Assembly: GCF_026314295.1 (NCBI RefSeq)
Contig: NZ_CP111108.1
Location: forward strand, 186,001 to 250,000
Source: Caproicibacterium sp. BJN0003
Lineage (GTDB): Bacteria > Bacillota > Clostridia > Oscillospirales > Acutalibacteraceae
Length of the DNA: 64,000 bases
Reading direction: 5' to 3'
Shown: positions 54,438 through 62,922 of the stretch, piece by piece
Position numbering within the stretch: position 1 is the first letter of the stretch
How the letters are laid out: every line of letters starts with the position of its first letter
Notes under the pieces: generated by a model
The model's input: only the letters and a program-made list of their open reading frames with translations
What the model was told of the DNA's origin: nothing
Databases searched by the model: none
Position numbers and translations under genes: made by a program

Positions 54438-55054
54438 AAATGCAGGAATCAATTAGGCTAAATTCAAATACTCAATTTATGGAAAAAGAATTATAAAAGA
54501 GAATTTATACAGATATAGAGAATAAAAGGGAAAATGCGGTGGACAAAAAGTCCATTTAAATCGCAAATTATGGACCAAAAGTTTACGGGATACAAAAAAG
54601 ATTTCAATTTTAAAAAATATAGTTACTTCTTAACAAAATAAAAAAGAAGCAAAAAAATCGATTGACAAAGCGGATTATGTGCCGTATCATGTTATCAAAC
54701 AAAGGCGTTGACCTCCTGGCTTACAGAAGGTCAACGCCTTTCGTTTATTTTTTAAAAGAGGAGGGCTACTTTGAACTTTGTTTCTATAAAATGAAAGCAC
54801 AAAAATTTAACTTTTAAAGAGAGTGAATATTTAAACGATTATAGGATGCTGAAAAGAAAACGTTAAATTTTAAAATTGAATTTTATAGAGAGAAATAATT
54901 CATAATGGCGATTTTAAATCCGAAAAGTTATAAAAATGTGTATCCTGCTTTTTTTCGGAGAGAACAAAATTGCTCAAAGGCCCAAATCGTTTTATTTTGA
55001 AAATAGTGTCCGTTGGTTTTTATTTTTTGCTTCAAAGTTAAAGGAGGGTACATT
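54438..55054 (+). promoter_or_regulatory. Control region of the transporter operon
   Basis: 617 bases without a convincing gene. Sites: TGGAC-N5-GTCCA (54540-54554), and a weaker copy TGGAC-N5-GTTTA (54571-54585) with the same 31-base spacing as near pucR. Promoter TTGACA (54662-54667), 17-base spacer, TATCAT (54685-54690). Then a hairpin with Ts (54701-54755). From about 54757 there is GAGGAGGG and a seven-codon frame from TTG 54770, which might be a leader peptide. The last 250 bases before the binding-protein gene show nothing that I recognise. Confidence 0.6.
54701..54755 (+). terminator. Terminator-like hairpin just after the transporter promoter
   Basis: AAAGGCGTTGACCT (54701-54714) and AGGTCAACGCCTTT (54728-54741) form a perfect 14-base stem with a 13-base loop, followed by CGTTTATTTTTT. 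The predicted start is about ten bases upstream. Confidence 0.8.
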
Positions 55055-56212
55055 ATGAAAAAAATTCGCATTCTTGCACTTGCTCTTGCAGCAACGATGG
55101 TGACGGCGAGCGTGACCGGCTGCGGGAGTGGGAGCAGCTCAGGTTCTGCTTCCACGGCAGCAGCTTCTGGAGGAAGCATTAAGATCGGGTTAGTTGCTCC
55201 TCTTTCAGGAGACAGCGGCGTTATGGGCGAGAGCCAGCAGCACGGCTATGAGCTTGCAATCAATGAGATCAATGCAGCCGGCGGCGTCAATGGAAAGAAA
55301 CTGGAATTAACCACTTATGATGATCAGGGCGATCCGCAGAAAGCAGCTTCCGGCGCTCAAAAGTTTGCGGATGATGAATCTATTTTGGCCATTGGCGGTT
55401 CCTGCAACTCTTCCGCTACTTTGGCGATGGCTCCGATTATAGATGCTGCAGGACTTCCGGATTTGGTTGTTAGCTCCAGTTCACCTGCTTTAACAGGCTG
55501 CAGCGACTATTTCTTCCGGATGGCTGTGCAGGATAACGCTGTTGGTCCGCAGATGGCACAGGCTTTGTTGGATCGGGGCAAAAAAAATATTGTAGTATTC
55601 TATCCGAATAACGATTATGGCACAGGCTTAAATACAAATTTGAAAAATTATATGGAGCAAAAAGGTGGAAAGGTACTTAACAGTTTAACTTATCTTGCTA
55701 CCGATCAGGATTTTACTGCTCAGATTACGACGGCAAAAAGCTTGAATCCAGATGCAATTGCACTTTGCGGAACTCCGGCGGATTCCGGCTTGATTATTAA
55801 GCAGCTCAAGCAGAATGGAGTAAATGTTCCGATTATCGGTGGTACCGGTCTCTACAATTCCAAAACAGTTGAAATTGCAGGAGATTCCTGCGAAGGCATT
55901 TATGTGATCGGCGTTTATGTTGCGAATAATCCGGATCAGAAAGTACAGGATCTTGTAAAGAAATTCCAGGAAAAATATGGCTCTGTACCAGACGGATTTG
56001 CAGCACTTGCTTATGATCAGATGTATGTCATTGCAGAAGCAGCAAAGAAAGCCGGCGATAAGTTGTCCCGTGATACTTTAAAGGATGCACTCAAAGAGAC
56101 AAATTATAATGGCGTTACAGGGACGGTTAAATTTGACAGCAATAATGACTGGGTTCGCGATTATCTGACTTTGACCGTTAAAGACGGAAATTTTGTTATG
56201 GCAGATAAATAA
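55055..56212 (+). CDS. Branched-chain-amino-acid-type ABC transporter substrate-binding lipoprotein
   Basis: 385 residues from ATG 55055 behind AAAGGAGGG. Lipoprotein signal with lipobox SVTGC, then a Ser/Gly linker. The type-I periplasmic binding fold of LivK is clear: IKIGLVAPLSGDSGVMGE, then INEINAAGGVNGKKLEL and DDQGDP. It binds an amino acid or related compound; contact residues do not tell which. First gene of the rightward operon. A hairpin with arms CGGCTGGA/TCCAGCCG (56249-56272) follows and likely reduces expression of the distal genes. Confidence 0.92.
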   Translation: MKKIRILALALAATMVTASVTGCGSGSSSGSASTAAASGGSIKIGLVAPLSGDSGVMGESQQHGYELAINEINAAGGVNGKKLELTTYDDQGDPQKAASGAQKFADDESILAIGGSCNSSATLAMAPIIDAAGLPDLVVSSSSPALTGCSDYFFRMAVQDNAVGPQMAQALLDRGKKNIVVFYPNNDYGTGLNTNLKNYMEQKGGKVLNSLTYLATDQDFTAQITTAKSLNPDAIALCGTPADSGLIIKQLKQNGVNVPIIGGTGLYNSKTVEIAGDSCEGIYVIGVYVANNPDQKVQDLVKKFQEKYGSVPDGFAALAYDQMYVIAEAAKKAGDKLSRDTLKDALKETNYNGVTGTVKFDSNNDWVRDYLTLTVKDGNFVMADK

Positions 56213-56239
56213 ACCACAGCGGTTGGAAGCTGGAAGAAG

Positions 56240-56281
56240 GACAGCGGCTGGAGAAAATTTTCCAGCCGTTGTTGTTCTTTA
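56240..56281 (+). terminator. Intercistronic hairpin after the binding-protein gene
   Basis: AGCGGCTGGA and TCCAGCCGTT pair around GAAAATTT, followed by GTTGTTCTTT. The downstream gene follows after 25 bases, so this is probably a partial terminator or message stabiliser. Confidence 0.6.
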
Positions 56282-56305
56282 TCAAAGCTTTGGGGGTGTA
56301 AGAAT

Positions 56306-57196
56306 ATGGATTTTGTACAGCAAGTAATTAACGGCTTGGCACAAGGCGGTATTTATTCGCTGATTGCCATTGGCTGGACGACAGTTTTTGGAATCGTGGG
56401 TGTTATGAACTGGACTCACGGTGAAGTTTATATGTTGGGTGCTTTTGCAGGGTATTTCCTTTGTACTATGGGAATGCCGTTTATTCCAGCATTGCTTTTA
56501 TCTATGCTGATTGGTTCGGGAATTGCAATCGCAATTGATGAATTTGGATATAAACCGCTTCGTAAAAAAGGAAAAATGGCAGTTGCAGGATTTATCACTG
56601 CACTGGGCCTTTCCACATTCCTCCGCTATAGCGCCAATGCGGCATTTACGCCAAATCCGCGTGCATATCCGGACGTAATTGATTATCAGCTCATTCCGAT
56701 TTTGACAGTTGACGGTAAAACGTTGACGATCAGCTCCATTCATTTGACGATTCTTGCGGGAACGATGCTGATCATGGTTCTTCTGGAACTCTTTATCCGC
56801 CGTACCATCACCGGAAAAGCGATGCTGGCAGCCTCTCAGGATATGCAGACGCTGGGATTGATGGGTGCGAACAGCGAAGTTCTGATTAAAGTCACTTTTG
56901 CAATCAGCGGCGCCTTGGGTGCGGCTGCCGGTGTTTTTGTCGGCACGATTTATGCGATTAACCCAATGATGGGTGCACTTGCAGGGCTCAAAGGCTGGGC
57001 TGTTGCAATTCTTGGAGGAATTGGTTCCATTACCGGTTCTTTAATTGGAGGACTGATCCTCGGAGTGGCAGAAAACTTGACGGCCGGATTTATTTCTACC
57101 GGCTATAAAGATGCAATCGGCTTCATTATTATGATTGCAGTTCTTTTGATTAAGCCGACCGGTTTGCTTGGCTTTAAGTTTGATGAAAAAGTTTGA
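56306..57196 (+). CDS. livH: ABC transporter permease LivH-type
   Basis: 296 residues with about eight hydrophobic segments. LivH signature: NGLAQGGIYSLIAIGWTTVFGIVGVMNWTHGE starts the protein, in pieces typical of the family, and GGIGSITGSLIGGLILG near the C-terminus. RBS GGGGGTG upstream. One half of the transport channel for the amino-acid-type importer. Confidence 0.94.
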   Translation: MDFVQQVINGLAQGGIYSLIAIGWTTVFGIVGVMNWTHGEVYMLGAFAGYFLCTMGMPFIPALLLSMLIGSGIAIAIDEFGYKPLRKKGKMAVAGFITALGLSTFLRYSANAAFTPNPRAYPDVIDYQLIPILTVDGKTLTISSIHLTILAGTMLIMVLLELFIRRTITGKAMLAASQDMQTLGLMGANSEVLIKVTFAISGALGAAAGVFVGTIYAINPMMGALAGLKGWAVAILGGIGSITGSLIGGLILGVAENLTAGFISTGYKDAIGFIIMIAVLLIKPTGLLGFKFDEKV

Positions 57197-57210
57197 GAGG
57201 AGGGCTATAC

Positions 57211-58299
57211 ATGAAAAACGATTCGGCAGCAAGTGAAGTGCTGACGGCAGGAATCGAAAGTGTTCCTGCTGATGTGCCTACAAAAAAGAAGTTTGCCCTC
57301 CCCAAGGGGAACTCAAAATGGTTCTTTGGAACGAGTGGAAAGACCACTTTTATTGGAGCAACAATCTTCTTATTGGTGATCTGTTTTTTGGATAGTTTTA
57401 CGCCGGTTAAAGTGATTCCGGCTTATGCTAAGCATATTCTGGTGAGCTGCTTGATTTATGCAATCCTGGCGCTTGGTCTCAACTTCGTTTCCGGGTATAT
57501 CGGGCAGACTTCTTTAGGCCACGCGGCTTTCTTTGGAATCGGTGCCTATGGAACGGCAATGTTGATGAAATATGCCGGAGTGAATTTTTGGCTTACCATT
57601 CCAATTGCCGCCTGTATCGCCGCTTTGGCGGCTCTTCCGTTGGCAGCTTCTGCATTGCGCGTAAAAGGTTCCTTCCTCGTCGTCATTACATATGGCTTCG
57701 GTGAAGTGCTGAGATATGTCGCAATTAATACGGATTCGCTCGGAGGATCTTCCGGTATTCCGGGAATTAAAGTTCCAACTATTTTTGGAATTAAAATGAG
57801 CAAGATTGGGCCTACTGGAAAAGAAGGATATCTGATTCTTTGTTTCCTCATTGTTGCTCTGCTTGCTTTCTTTATGAATCGGATTGAAAAATCCTGCACC
57901 GGATATGCGTTTGCGGCAATTCGGGAAGATGAAATTGCAGCGGTCGCTATGGGAATTCACACCAAATATTATAAGATACTGGCGTTTGTTATTTCGGCCT
58001 TTATCTGCAGCATTGCGGGCAGTATTCAGGTGGCTTATTCTTCATTTGTCAGTCCGGAGCTTTTAACTTCCACACAGTCCATCCTGATTCTTACCATGGT
58101 AATCGTCGGTGGACGCAGAAGCATTAAAGGCGCAATCCTTGGAGCGGGGCTGATGACGATTTTGCCGGAAATTCTTCATTCTCTCAAGGATGCAATCGGG
58201 CTTTCGTTCGATCCTTGGTATATCCTCTACGGCTTGATTCTTGTGATTGTGATGCGTGTACGTCCTCAGGGATTCTGGGGAAACAGCAGCGATGCCTGA
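57211..58299 (+). CDS. livM: ABC transporter permease LivM-type
   Basis: 362 residues from ATG 57211 after GAGGAGGG. It has a non-homologous hydrophilic N-terminus of about 45 residues, then the LivM core: LGLNFVSGYIGQTSLGHAAFFG and the loop GYAFAAIREDEIAA, and ends in MRVRPQGFWG. Pairs with LivH. Confidence 0.94.
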   Translation: MKNDSAASEVLTAGIESVPADVPTKKKFALPKGNSKWFFGTSGKTTFIGATIFLLVICFLDSFTPVKVIPAYAKHILVSCLIYAILALGLNFVSGYIGQTSLGHAAFFGIGAYGTAMLMKYAGVNFWLTIPIAACIAALAALPLAASALRVKGSFLVVITYGFGEVLRYVAINTDSLGGSSGIPGIKVPTIFGIKMSKIGPTGKEGYLILCFLIVALLAFFMNRIEKSCTGYAFAAIREDEIAAVAMGIHTKYYKILAFVISAFICSIAGSIQVAYSSFVSPELLTSTQSILILTMVIVGGRRSIKGAILGAGLMTILPEILHSLKDAIGLSFDPWYILYGLILVIVMRVRPQGFWGNSSDA

Positions 58300-58318
58300 A
58301 AGAAGGGAGTGAATTCTG

Positions 58319-59104
58319 ATGCCAGTATTACTTGAAACGAAAGCGGTCACCAAATCTTTTGGGGGCCTGCTTGCAAACAGTGAAATTGATTTTCATATTG
58401 ATCAGGGAGAGATCGTCTCTATTATTGGGCCGAATGGTTCCGGAAAGACCACTTTTTACAATCTTCTGACGGGAATTGCTCCGGCAACTTCCGGGCAGGT
58501 GTTTTTTGAAGGGGAAAATATTACGCATAAAAAACCGGATCAGATTACAAAGATGGGGATTTCCAGAACTTTTCAGAATATCCGCCTTTTTGGAGATTTG
58601 ACGGTAGAAGAAAATATTATAATTGCACGTCACTGCCGTCGAAAGACAGAAATAATGGGTGCTTTTCTAAATACACCGACCTATAAAAACGAACTCAAGA
58701 CCAACGATCAGTTTGTCAAAGAATGCCTGAGCTATGTCGGTATTTATGATAAAAAGGATTGGAAGGCAAAGAATCTGCCTTATGGAATGCAGCGCCGCCT
58801 GGAAATTGCCAGAGCTTTAGCGACCGAACCAAAACTAATTCTTTTGGATGAACCGGCTGCCGGAATGAATCCTCACGAGACAGATGAGCTGATGGAAATT
58901 ATCCGGAGACTGAAAAACGATCAGTATTCTATTATCCTAATCGAGCATGCAATGCGTCTTGTAATGAAAGTTGCCGAAAGAGTGGTTGTATTTGATCACG
59001 GGCAGAAGATTGCAGATGGACTTCCGAAAGAGGTCAGCTCAGATCCGGTCGTCATCGAAGCTTATCTCGGAAAGGATGATGATGATGATGATGAAATTGC
59101 TTGA
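58319..59104 (+). CDS. livG: ABC transporter ATP-binding protein LivG-type
   Basis: 261 residues. Walker A GPNGSGKTT (38-46), family insert GISRTFQNIRLFGDLTVEEN, a relaxed signature NLPYGMQRRLEIARAL, Walker B LILLDEPAAGMNP. The C-terminus ends in a run of Asp (about residues 253-258) encoded by GAT repeats that also form the livF start. Confidence 0.95.
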   Translation: MPVLLETKAVTKSFGGLLANSEIDFHIDQGEIVSIIGPNGSGKTTFYNLLTGIAPATSGQVFFEGENITHKKPDQITKMGISRTFQNIRLFGDLTVEENIIIARHCRRKTEIMGAFLNTPTYKNELKTNDQFVKECLSYVGIYDKKDWKAKNLPYGMQRRLEIARALATEPKLILLDEPAAGMNPHETDELMEIIRRLKNDQYSIILIEHAMRLVMKVAERVVVFDHGQKIADGLPKEVSSDPVVIEAYLGKDDDDDDEIA

Positions 59105-59804
59105 GGTTGAGAATTTACATGTTTATTACGGAAATATCCATGCCCTGAAAGGTTTGAGTCTAGAGGTAGAGGAGGGCGAGATCGTTTCTTTAATTGGTGC
59201 TAACGGCGCCGGAAAGACGACTTTGCTCACAGCCATTATGAGTCAAGTCAAAAAATCGGAGGGCAGTGTCTCCTTTATGGGAAAAAGCTGCGAAGGAATG
59301 CTGCCGCCGCAGATTGTGCGGGAAGGCATGACTATGGTTCCGGAGGGCCGCCGTGTGTTTCCGCGCAGCAGTGTGTTGGATAATCTGCTCTTGGGGGCTT
59401 ATTTTCGAAAAGACCGAGCTCAAATTAAAAGTGATGTTGAAAGCGTTTTCAATATTTTTCCCAGACTGGAAGAACGAAAAAGCCAGCTTGCCGGAACCCT
59501 TTCCGGCGGCGAACAGCAGATGCTTGCAATGGGGCGTGCACTGATGAGCTGCCCGAAGCTTTTGCTGCTTGATGAGCCTTCAATGGGGCTTTCTCCTTTG
59601 ATTGTAAAGCAAATATTTAAAACAATCCGTGATATCAATCAGAAATCCGGAACAACGGTGATGCTGGTAGAGCAGAATGCAAATCAGGCACTAAAGGTTG
59701 CCAGCCGCGGATATGTTATTGAGACCGGCGAAGTTGTTTTGGCAGATACCGCAGCCAACTTGCTTTCTAATCAGCAAGTTAAAGAGGCTTATCTTGGAAG
59801 TTGA
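59085..59804 (+). CDS. livF: ABC transporter ATP-binding protein LivF-type
   Basis: About 239 residues. Start ambiguous: six consecutive ATG codons lie in frame (59076-59093); 59085 is nine bases after AAAGG. Walker A GANGAGKTT, signature LSGGEQQMLAMGRAL, Walker B LLLDEPSMGLSP. It overlaps the end of livG. Completes the importer with LivG, LivH and LivM. Confidence 0.94.
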   Translation: MMMKLLEVENLHVYYGNIHALKGLSLEVEEGEIVSLIGANGAGKTTLLTAIMSQVKKSEGSVSFMGKSCEGMLPPQIVREGMTMVPEGRRVFPRSSVLDNLLLGAYFRKDRAQIKSDVESVFNIFPRLEERKSQLAGTLSGGEQQMLAMGRALMSCPKLLLLDEPSMGLSPLIVKQIFKTIRDINQKSGTTVMLVEQNANQALKVASRGYVIETGEVVLADTAANLLSNQQVKEAYLGS

Positions 59805-59821
59805 AAAGGAGACATGTTTTT

Positions 59822-60652
59822 ATGCGTGGGGCTGTTTTTGCAAACGACGAACGAATTTATTTTGCAGCGGAAGCTTTAAAAAAACTAGGAATCGAAATTG
59901 ACTGCGCAAACGATTACTCAAGAGGACAGAATCTTCTGGTGAAAAATCCCCAAAATTATGATTTTGTTTTGCTTCCGGTTCGCGGAACAGAAGATGGAAC
60001 CATTTTGCAGTCAGCAGGAACATCGCTTTTTATCGGAGACTTTCTAAAAGGGCTTCCAGAGGGGACGCCGGTTTTTACCGGGAGACAAACAGAATATCTT
60101 CGTCAATTAAATTTAACCCTCTATGACCCATTTAAAGATCCGGAGGTTTCCAAAAAAAATGCGGAGCTTACAGCCGAAGGCGTTTTGTGGTTTCTTCTGG
60201 AGTATACAAAGAAAAGCCTTTTTGAAAATTCTTATGATGTGATCGGTGCCGGTCATACTGGAAAAGCCATTACGGAGATTTTAAGAAAGCTGAGACTGCC
60301 GGTAAGACAGGCTGCACGGAATGGACATCTGGATACGATTTCTATGGAGCAATGGGAAAGAGAGACCCCGTCTGATGTAGTAATTGTTACAGTTCCGGCG
60401 TTGGTGCTGCCGGTGGAACTTGCAGAAAGCTGGAAAAAACCAGTTTTTGTACTGGATATTTCCAGTGGACAGGTGGGAGCAGATCCAAAGATTGCAGAGC
60501 TTAAAAATATTACTTATTATGCGGCACCACCGTTGCCGAGCAAGGTAGCTCCGGAGTCGGCAGGAGTATTGATTGCAAATTATATTGGTTGGATAATGTC
60601 TGACAAAAATATCCGGAAAGCAGATATTGCTCCGGCAAAGAACGAGGGATGA
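59822..60652 (+). CDS. Dipicolinate synthase subunit A-like oxidoreductase
   Basis: 276 residues from ATG 59822, 11 bases after AAGGAG. A Rossmann-like protein of the DpaA/SpoVFA family: N-terminal domain ending FVLLPVRGTEDGTIL, NAD(P)-binding DVIGAGHTGKAITEIL, and a C-terminal block FVLDISSGQVGADP with APPLPSKVAPESAG, which parallels SpoVFA. The subunit-B partner (flavoprotein) is absent. Its neighbours are amino-acid transport and oxidation genes, with a four-base overlap into the next, so a catabolic role such as processing a cyclic imine is more likely than spore dipicolinate synthesis. The reaction is unknown. Confidence 0.7.
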   Translation: MRGAVFANDERIYFAAEALKKLGIEIDCANDYSRGQNLLVKNPQNYDFVLLPVRGTEDGTILQSAGTSLFIGDFLKGLPEGTPVFTGRQTEYLRQLNLTLYDPFKDPEVSKKNAELTAEGVLWFLLEYTKKSLFENSYDVIGAGHTGKAITEILRKLRLPVRQAARNGHLDTISMEQWERETPSDVVIVTVPALVLPVELAESWKKPVFVLDISSGQVGADPKIAELKNITYYAAPPLPSKVAPESAGVLIANYIGWIMSDKNIRKADIAPAKNEG

Positions 60653-60978
60653 TTTTGAGAGTAATCGAACACCCAATTTTGGGTACGTTGACAGATCTTA
60701 AAAAAGTCACGCTGTATTTTAATGGAGAGCCAATCGAGGCTGTCGAAGGGGAACCAATTGCAGCGGCACTTTTAAATGCGGGCATAAAAGTATTCCGTAC
60801 AACGGCAAAACGCCATGAACCGCGCAGCGTTTTTTGCGCCATCGGGCGTTGTACCGACTGTATGATGATTGTAGATGGAGTCCCCAATACGCGCACTTGT
60901 GTAACGCCGGTTCATGACGGAATGCATGTGGAGCGGCAGGAGGGACTCGGTGTAGTTCGAAAGGAGGCAGACAAATGA
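60649..60978 (+). CDS. [2Fe-2S] ferredoxin-like subunit of an amine/amino-acid dehydrogenase
   Basis: 109 residues; ATG 60649 overlaps the preceding stop, and a TTG six bases later is an alternative. Cysteine pattern CAIGRCTDC plus TC later is that of plant-type [2Fe-2S] domains found as HcnA- or OoxA-type small subunits. It lies before its FAD subunit. It should carry electrons between the flavin subunits. Confidence 0.85.
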   Translation: MILRVIEHPILGTLTDLKKVTLYFNGEPIEAVEGEPIAAALLNAGIKVFRTTAKRHEPRSVFCAIGRCTDCMMIVDGVPNTRTCVTPVHDGMHVERQEGLGVVRKEADK

Positions 60979-62111
60979 AAACACTGGAAACAGAGGTTGC
61001 GATTGTCGGAGCCGGTTCTGCCGGACTTTCAGCTGCCTGTCAGGCACGCAATGCCGGAGCAAAGGTATTGGTCATTGATGAAAACAGCCGCCCCGGCGGG
61101 CAGCTTTTTAAACAGATTCATAAATTTTTTGGTTCTCATGAACATCAGGCCGGAACCCGTGGTTATGTGATCGGGCAAAAACTTCTGAAAAAAACGCAGG
61201 ACTGCGGAGCAGATGTCATGCTCAATAGCCTCGTTTATGGAATTCAGCCCGAAGATCTCACGATGGGCATTATCCAGAATGGGGAAAATTGTCAGCTGCA
61301 CGCAAAAAAAATCATTATTGCAGCGGGCGCAAAGGAAAACTATTTGCCGTTTCCCGGTTCTACGCTGCCGGGCGTAATGGGTGCGGGCGCTGCACAGACC
61401 ATGATTAATGTGAACCGGGTCCTTCCCGGTAAAAAAATTGTAATGATGGGTTCCGGAAACGTAGGTTTGATTGTTTCTTATCAGTTGATGCAGGCAGGCG
61501 CAGATGTTCTCGGAATCGTGGAAGGCGCTTCAAAAATCGGCGGATACGGCGTCCATGCCGGAAAGATCCGCAGAGCGGGGATACCGTTTTATCTGGGACA
61601 TACGATCAAACAGGTATATGGAAAAGATTGTGTGGAAGCGGTCGAAATTGCAAAGGTAGATGAAAAGTTTAATCCGATCGACGGGACTGAGATGACGATT
61701 GAAGCGGATACCGTTTGTATGGCAGTAGGTCTCAATCCTATGACGGAGCTTGCATGGATGGCGGGCTGTCAGTTTGATTTTATTCCTGCTTTCGGCGGAC
61801 ATGTTCCGCTGCATGATTGGAATATGGAAACGACGATTCCCGGTGTTTACGTCGCCGGAGATATTACCGGCGTGGAGGAAGCTTCTACCGCTATGGAAGA
61901 AGGAAATCTTGCTGGAGTTGCTGCAGCCGAAGCTTTGGGCTATCTGAGTGAGAAGGATGCAGCAGAGAAAAAAGCCGCAATCGTAGAACGGCTCAATACA
62001 TTGCGCTGCGGACCTTTTGGAGAAGGACGCAGAAAGTTTAAAGAACATCAGATTGCAGATATGGAAGCGCTCAAATGCGGTGAATTTGTGGGGAGGTGCA
62101 TTGAGAAATGA
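60975..62111 (+). CDS. FAD/NAD(P)-dependent oxidoreductase subunit (HcnB/OoxA-like)
   Basis: 378 residues. FAD motif VAIVGAGSAGLSAACQAR (about 8-25), GGQLFKQ, and an NAD(P)-binding motif MMGSGNVGLIVSYQL in the middle. A third conserved site near the end, VYVAGDITGVEEAS, binds FAD. The family forms the alpha-like subunit of multi-subunit amino-acid oxidases, for example in opine, hydroxyproline or glycine oxidation. It overlaps the ferredoxin gene and the next by four bases each. Confidence 0.88.
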   Translation: MKTLETEVAIVGAGSAGLSAACQARNAGAKVLVIDENSRPGGQLFKQIHKFFGSHEHQAGTRGYVIGQKLLKKTQDCGADVMLNSLVYGIQPEDLTMGIIQNGENCQLHAKKIIIAAGAKENYLPFPGSTLPGVMGAGAAQTMINVNRVLPGKKIVMMGSGNVGLIVSYQLMQAGADVLGIVEGASKIGGYGVHAGKIRRAGIPFYLGHTIKQVYGKDCVEAVEIAKVDEKFNPIDGTEMTIEADTVCMAVGLNPMTELAWMAGCQFDFIPAFGGHVPLHDWNMETTIPGVYVAGDITGVEEASTAMEEGNLAGVAAAEALGYLSEKDAAEKKAAIVERLNTLRCGPFGEGRRKFKEHQIADMEALKCGEFVGRCIEK

Positions 62112-62638
62112 TTGAGAAACAAGGAATCATTTATACCGGGTTTCCGTCAAAGGAAGAACTCATGTCCTGTCCTGGAGTTCCCAGTGAAGAGCGAATGAAA
62201 AAAGGGCGTGTAGCGGTCATTGAATGTGTTCAGCAGATTCCCTGTAATCCCTGCGCCAGTGCTTGCCCTATGGGTGCGATCACAATTGGGGAAAACATTA
62301 CGAATCTTCCACATCTGAATGAGGAAAAATGTACCGGCTGTGGGCTGTGCATTGCGAAATGTCCTGGCCTTGCAATTACGGTCGTCAATAAGGCTTTCGG
62401 AGAAGGAGAGGCTTCCATTGATTTTCCATTTGAATATTTGCCGCTTCCTAAAGAGGGCGATATTGTGGATGCGGTTTCCCGTGCAGGAGAGCCGGTCTGT
62501 AAAGGCAGAATTCTCAAAGTGAAAAATCTTGCAGCTTATGCGGGAACAACTGTTATCTCCATGGCAATTCCGGTGGAGTTTGCTGATACGGTTCGCAGCA
62601 TGAAGCGCCTGCCGAATCCGGCAGTGGAAGGAGCGTGA
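62108..62638 (+). CDS. 4Fe-4S dicluster ferredoxin-like subunit
   Basis: 176 residues. Cysteine groups CNPCASACP (near 46) and CTGCGLCIAKCP (near 77) fit two [4Fe-4S] clusters; the first group gains a cysteine from EC just before. The C-terminal half, from about 110, has no recognised motif. Added ferredoxin subunits suggest transfer to ferredoxin rather than oxygen, in keeping with an anaerobe. Confidence 0.83.
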   Translation: MIEKQGIIYTGFPSKEELMSCPGVPSEERMKKGRVAVIECVQQIPCNPCASACPMGAITIGENITNLPHLNEEKCTGCGLCIAKCPGLAITVVNKAFGEGEASIDFPFEYLPLPKEGDIVDAVSRAGEPVCKGRILKVKNLAAYAGTTVISMAIPVEFADTVRSMKRLPNPAVEGA

Positions 62639-62643
62639 ACAAA

Positions 62644-62922
62644 ATGAATGATGATGTTCTGATTTGCCGCTGTCAGGAGATTACCCGCGGAGAGATCATT
62701 CAGGCGATCCATGATGGCGCGACGACAGTAGACGGTGTAAAACGCCGCACCAGAGCTTGTATGGGACTTTGTCAGGGAAAGACCTGCGAACGTCTGATCC
62801 AGGGAATTATTGCGGAGGAAACGGGGAAAAATCGTGCGGAAATTCAGCCGCAGAAAACCCGTATGCCGGTGCGTCCGCTGAAATTAAGTGTGCTGGGAGG
62901 GGACGGAAAAGATGAAGTATGA
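62644..62922 (+). CDS. BFD-like [2Fe-2S] protein
   Basis: 92 residues from ATG 62644, ten bases after AAGGAG; a GTG at 62635 is too close to the ribosome site. BFD pattern: CRCQEITRGEI and ACMGLCQGKTC, giving four cysteines. Such domains are fused to or encoded beside HcnB-like subunits and probably form an extra cluster site in the complex. Confidence 0.87.
   Translation: MNDDVLICRCQEITRGEIIQAIHDGATTVDGVKRRTRACMGLCQGKTCERLIQGIIAEETGKNRAEIQPQKTRMPVRPLKLSVLGGDGKDEV

Noticed and set aside
59822-60652. Sporulation dipicolinate operon
   Set aside because: No subunit B, aspartokinase or dapA neighbours; the gene is locked into an amino-acid oxidation operon by short overlaps.
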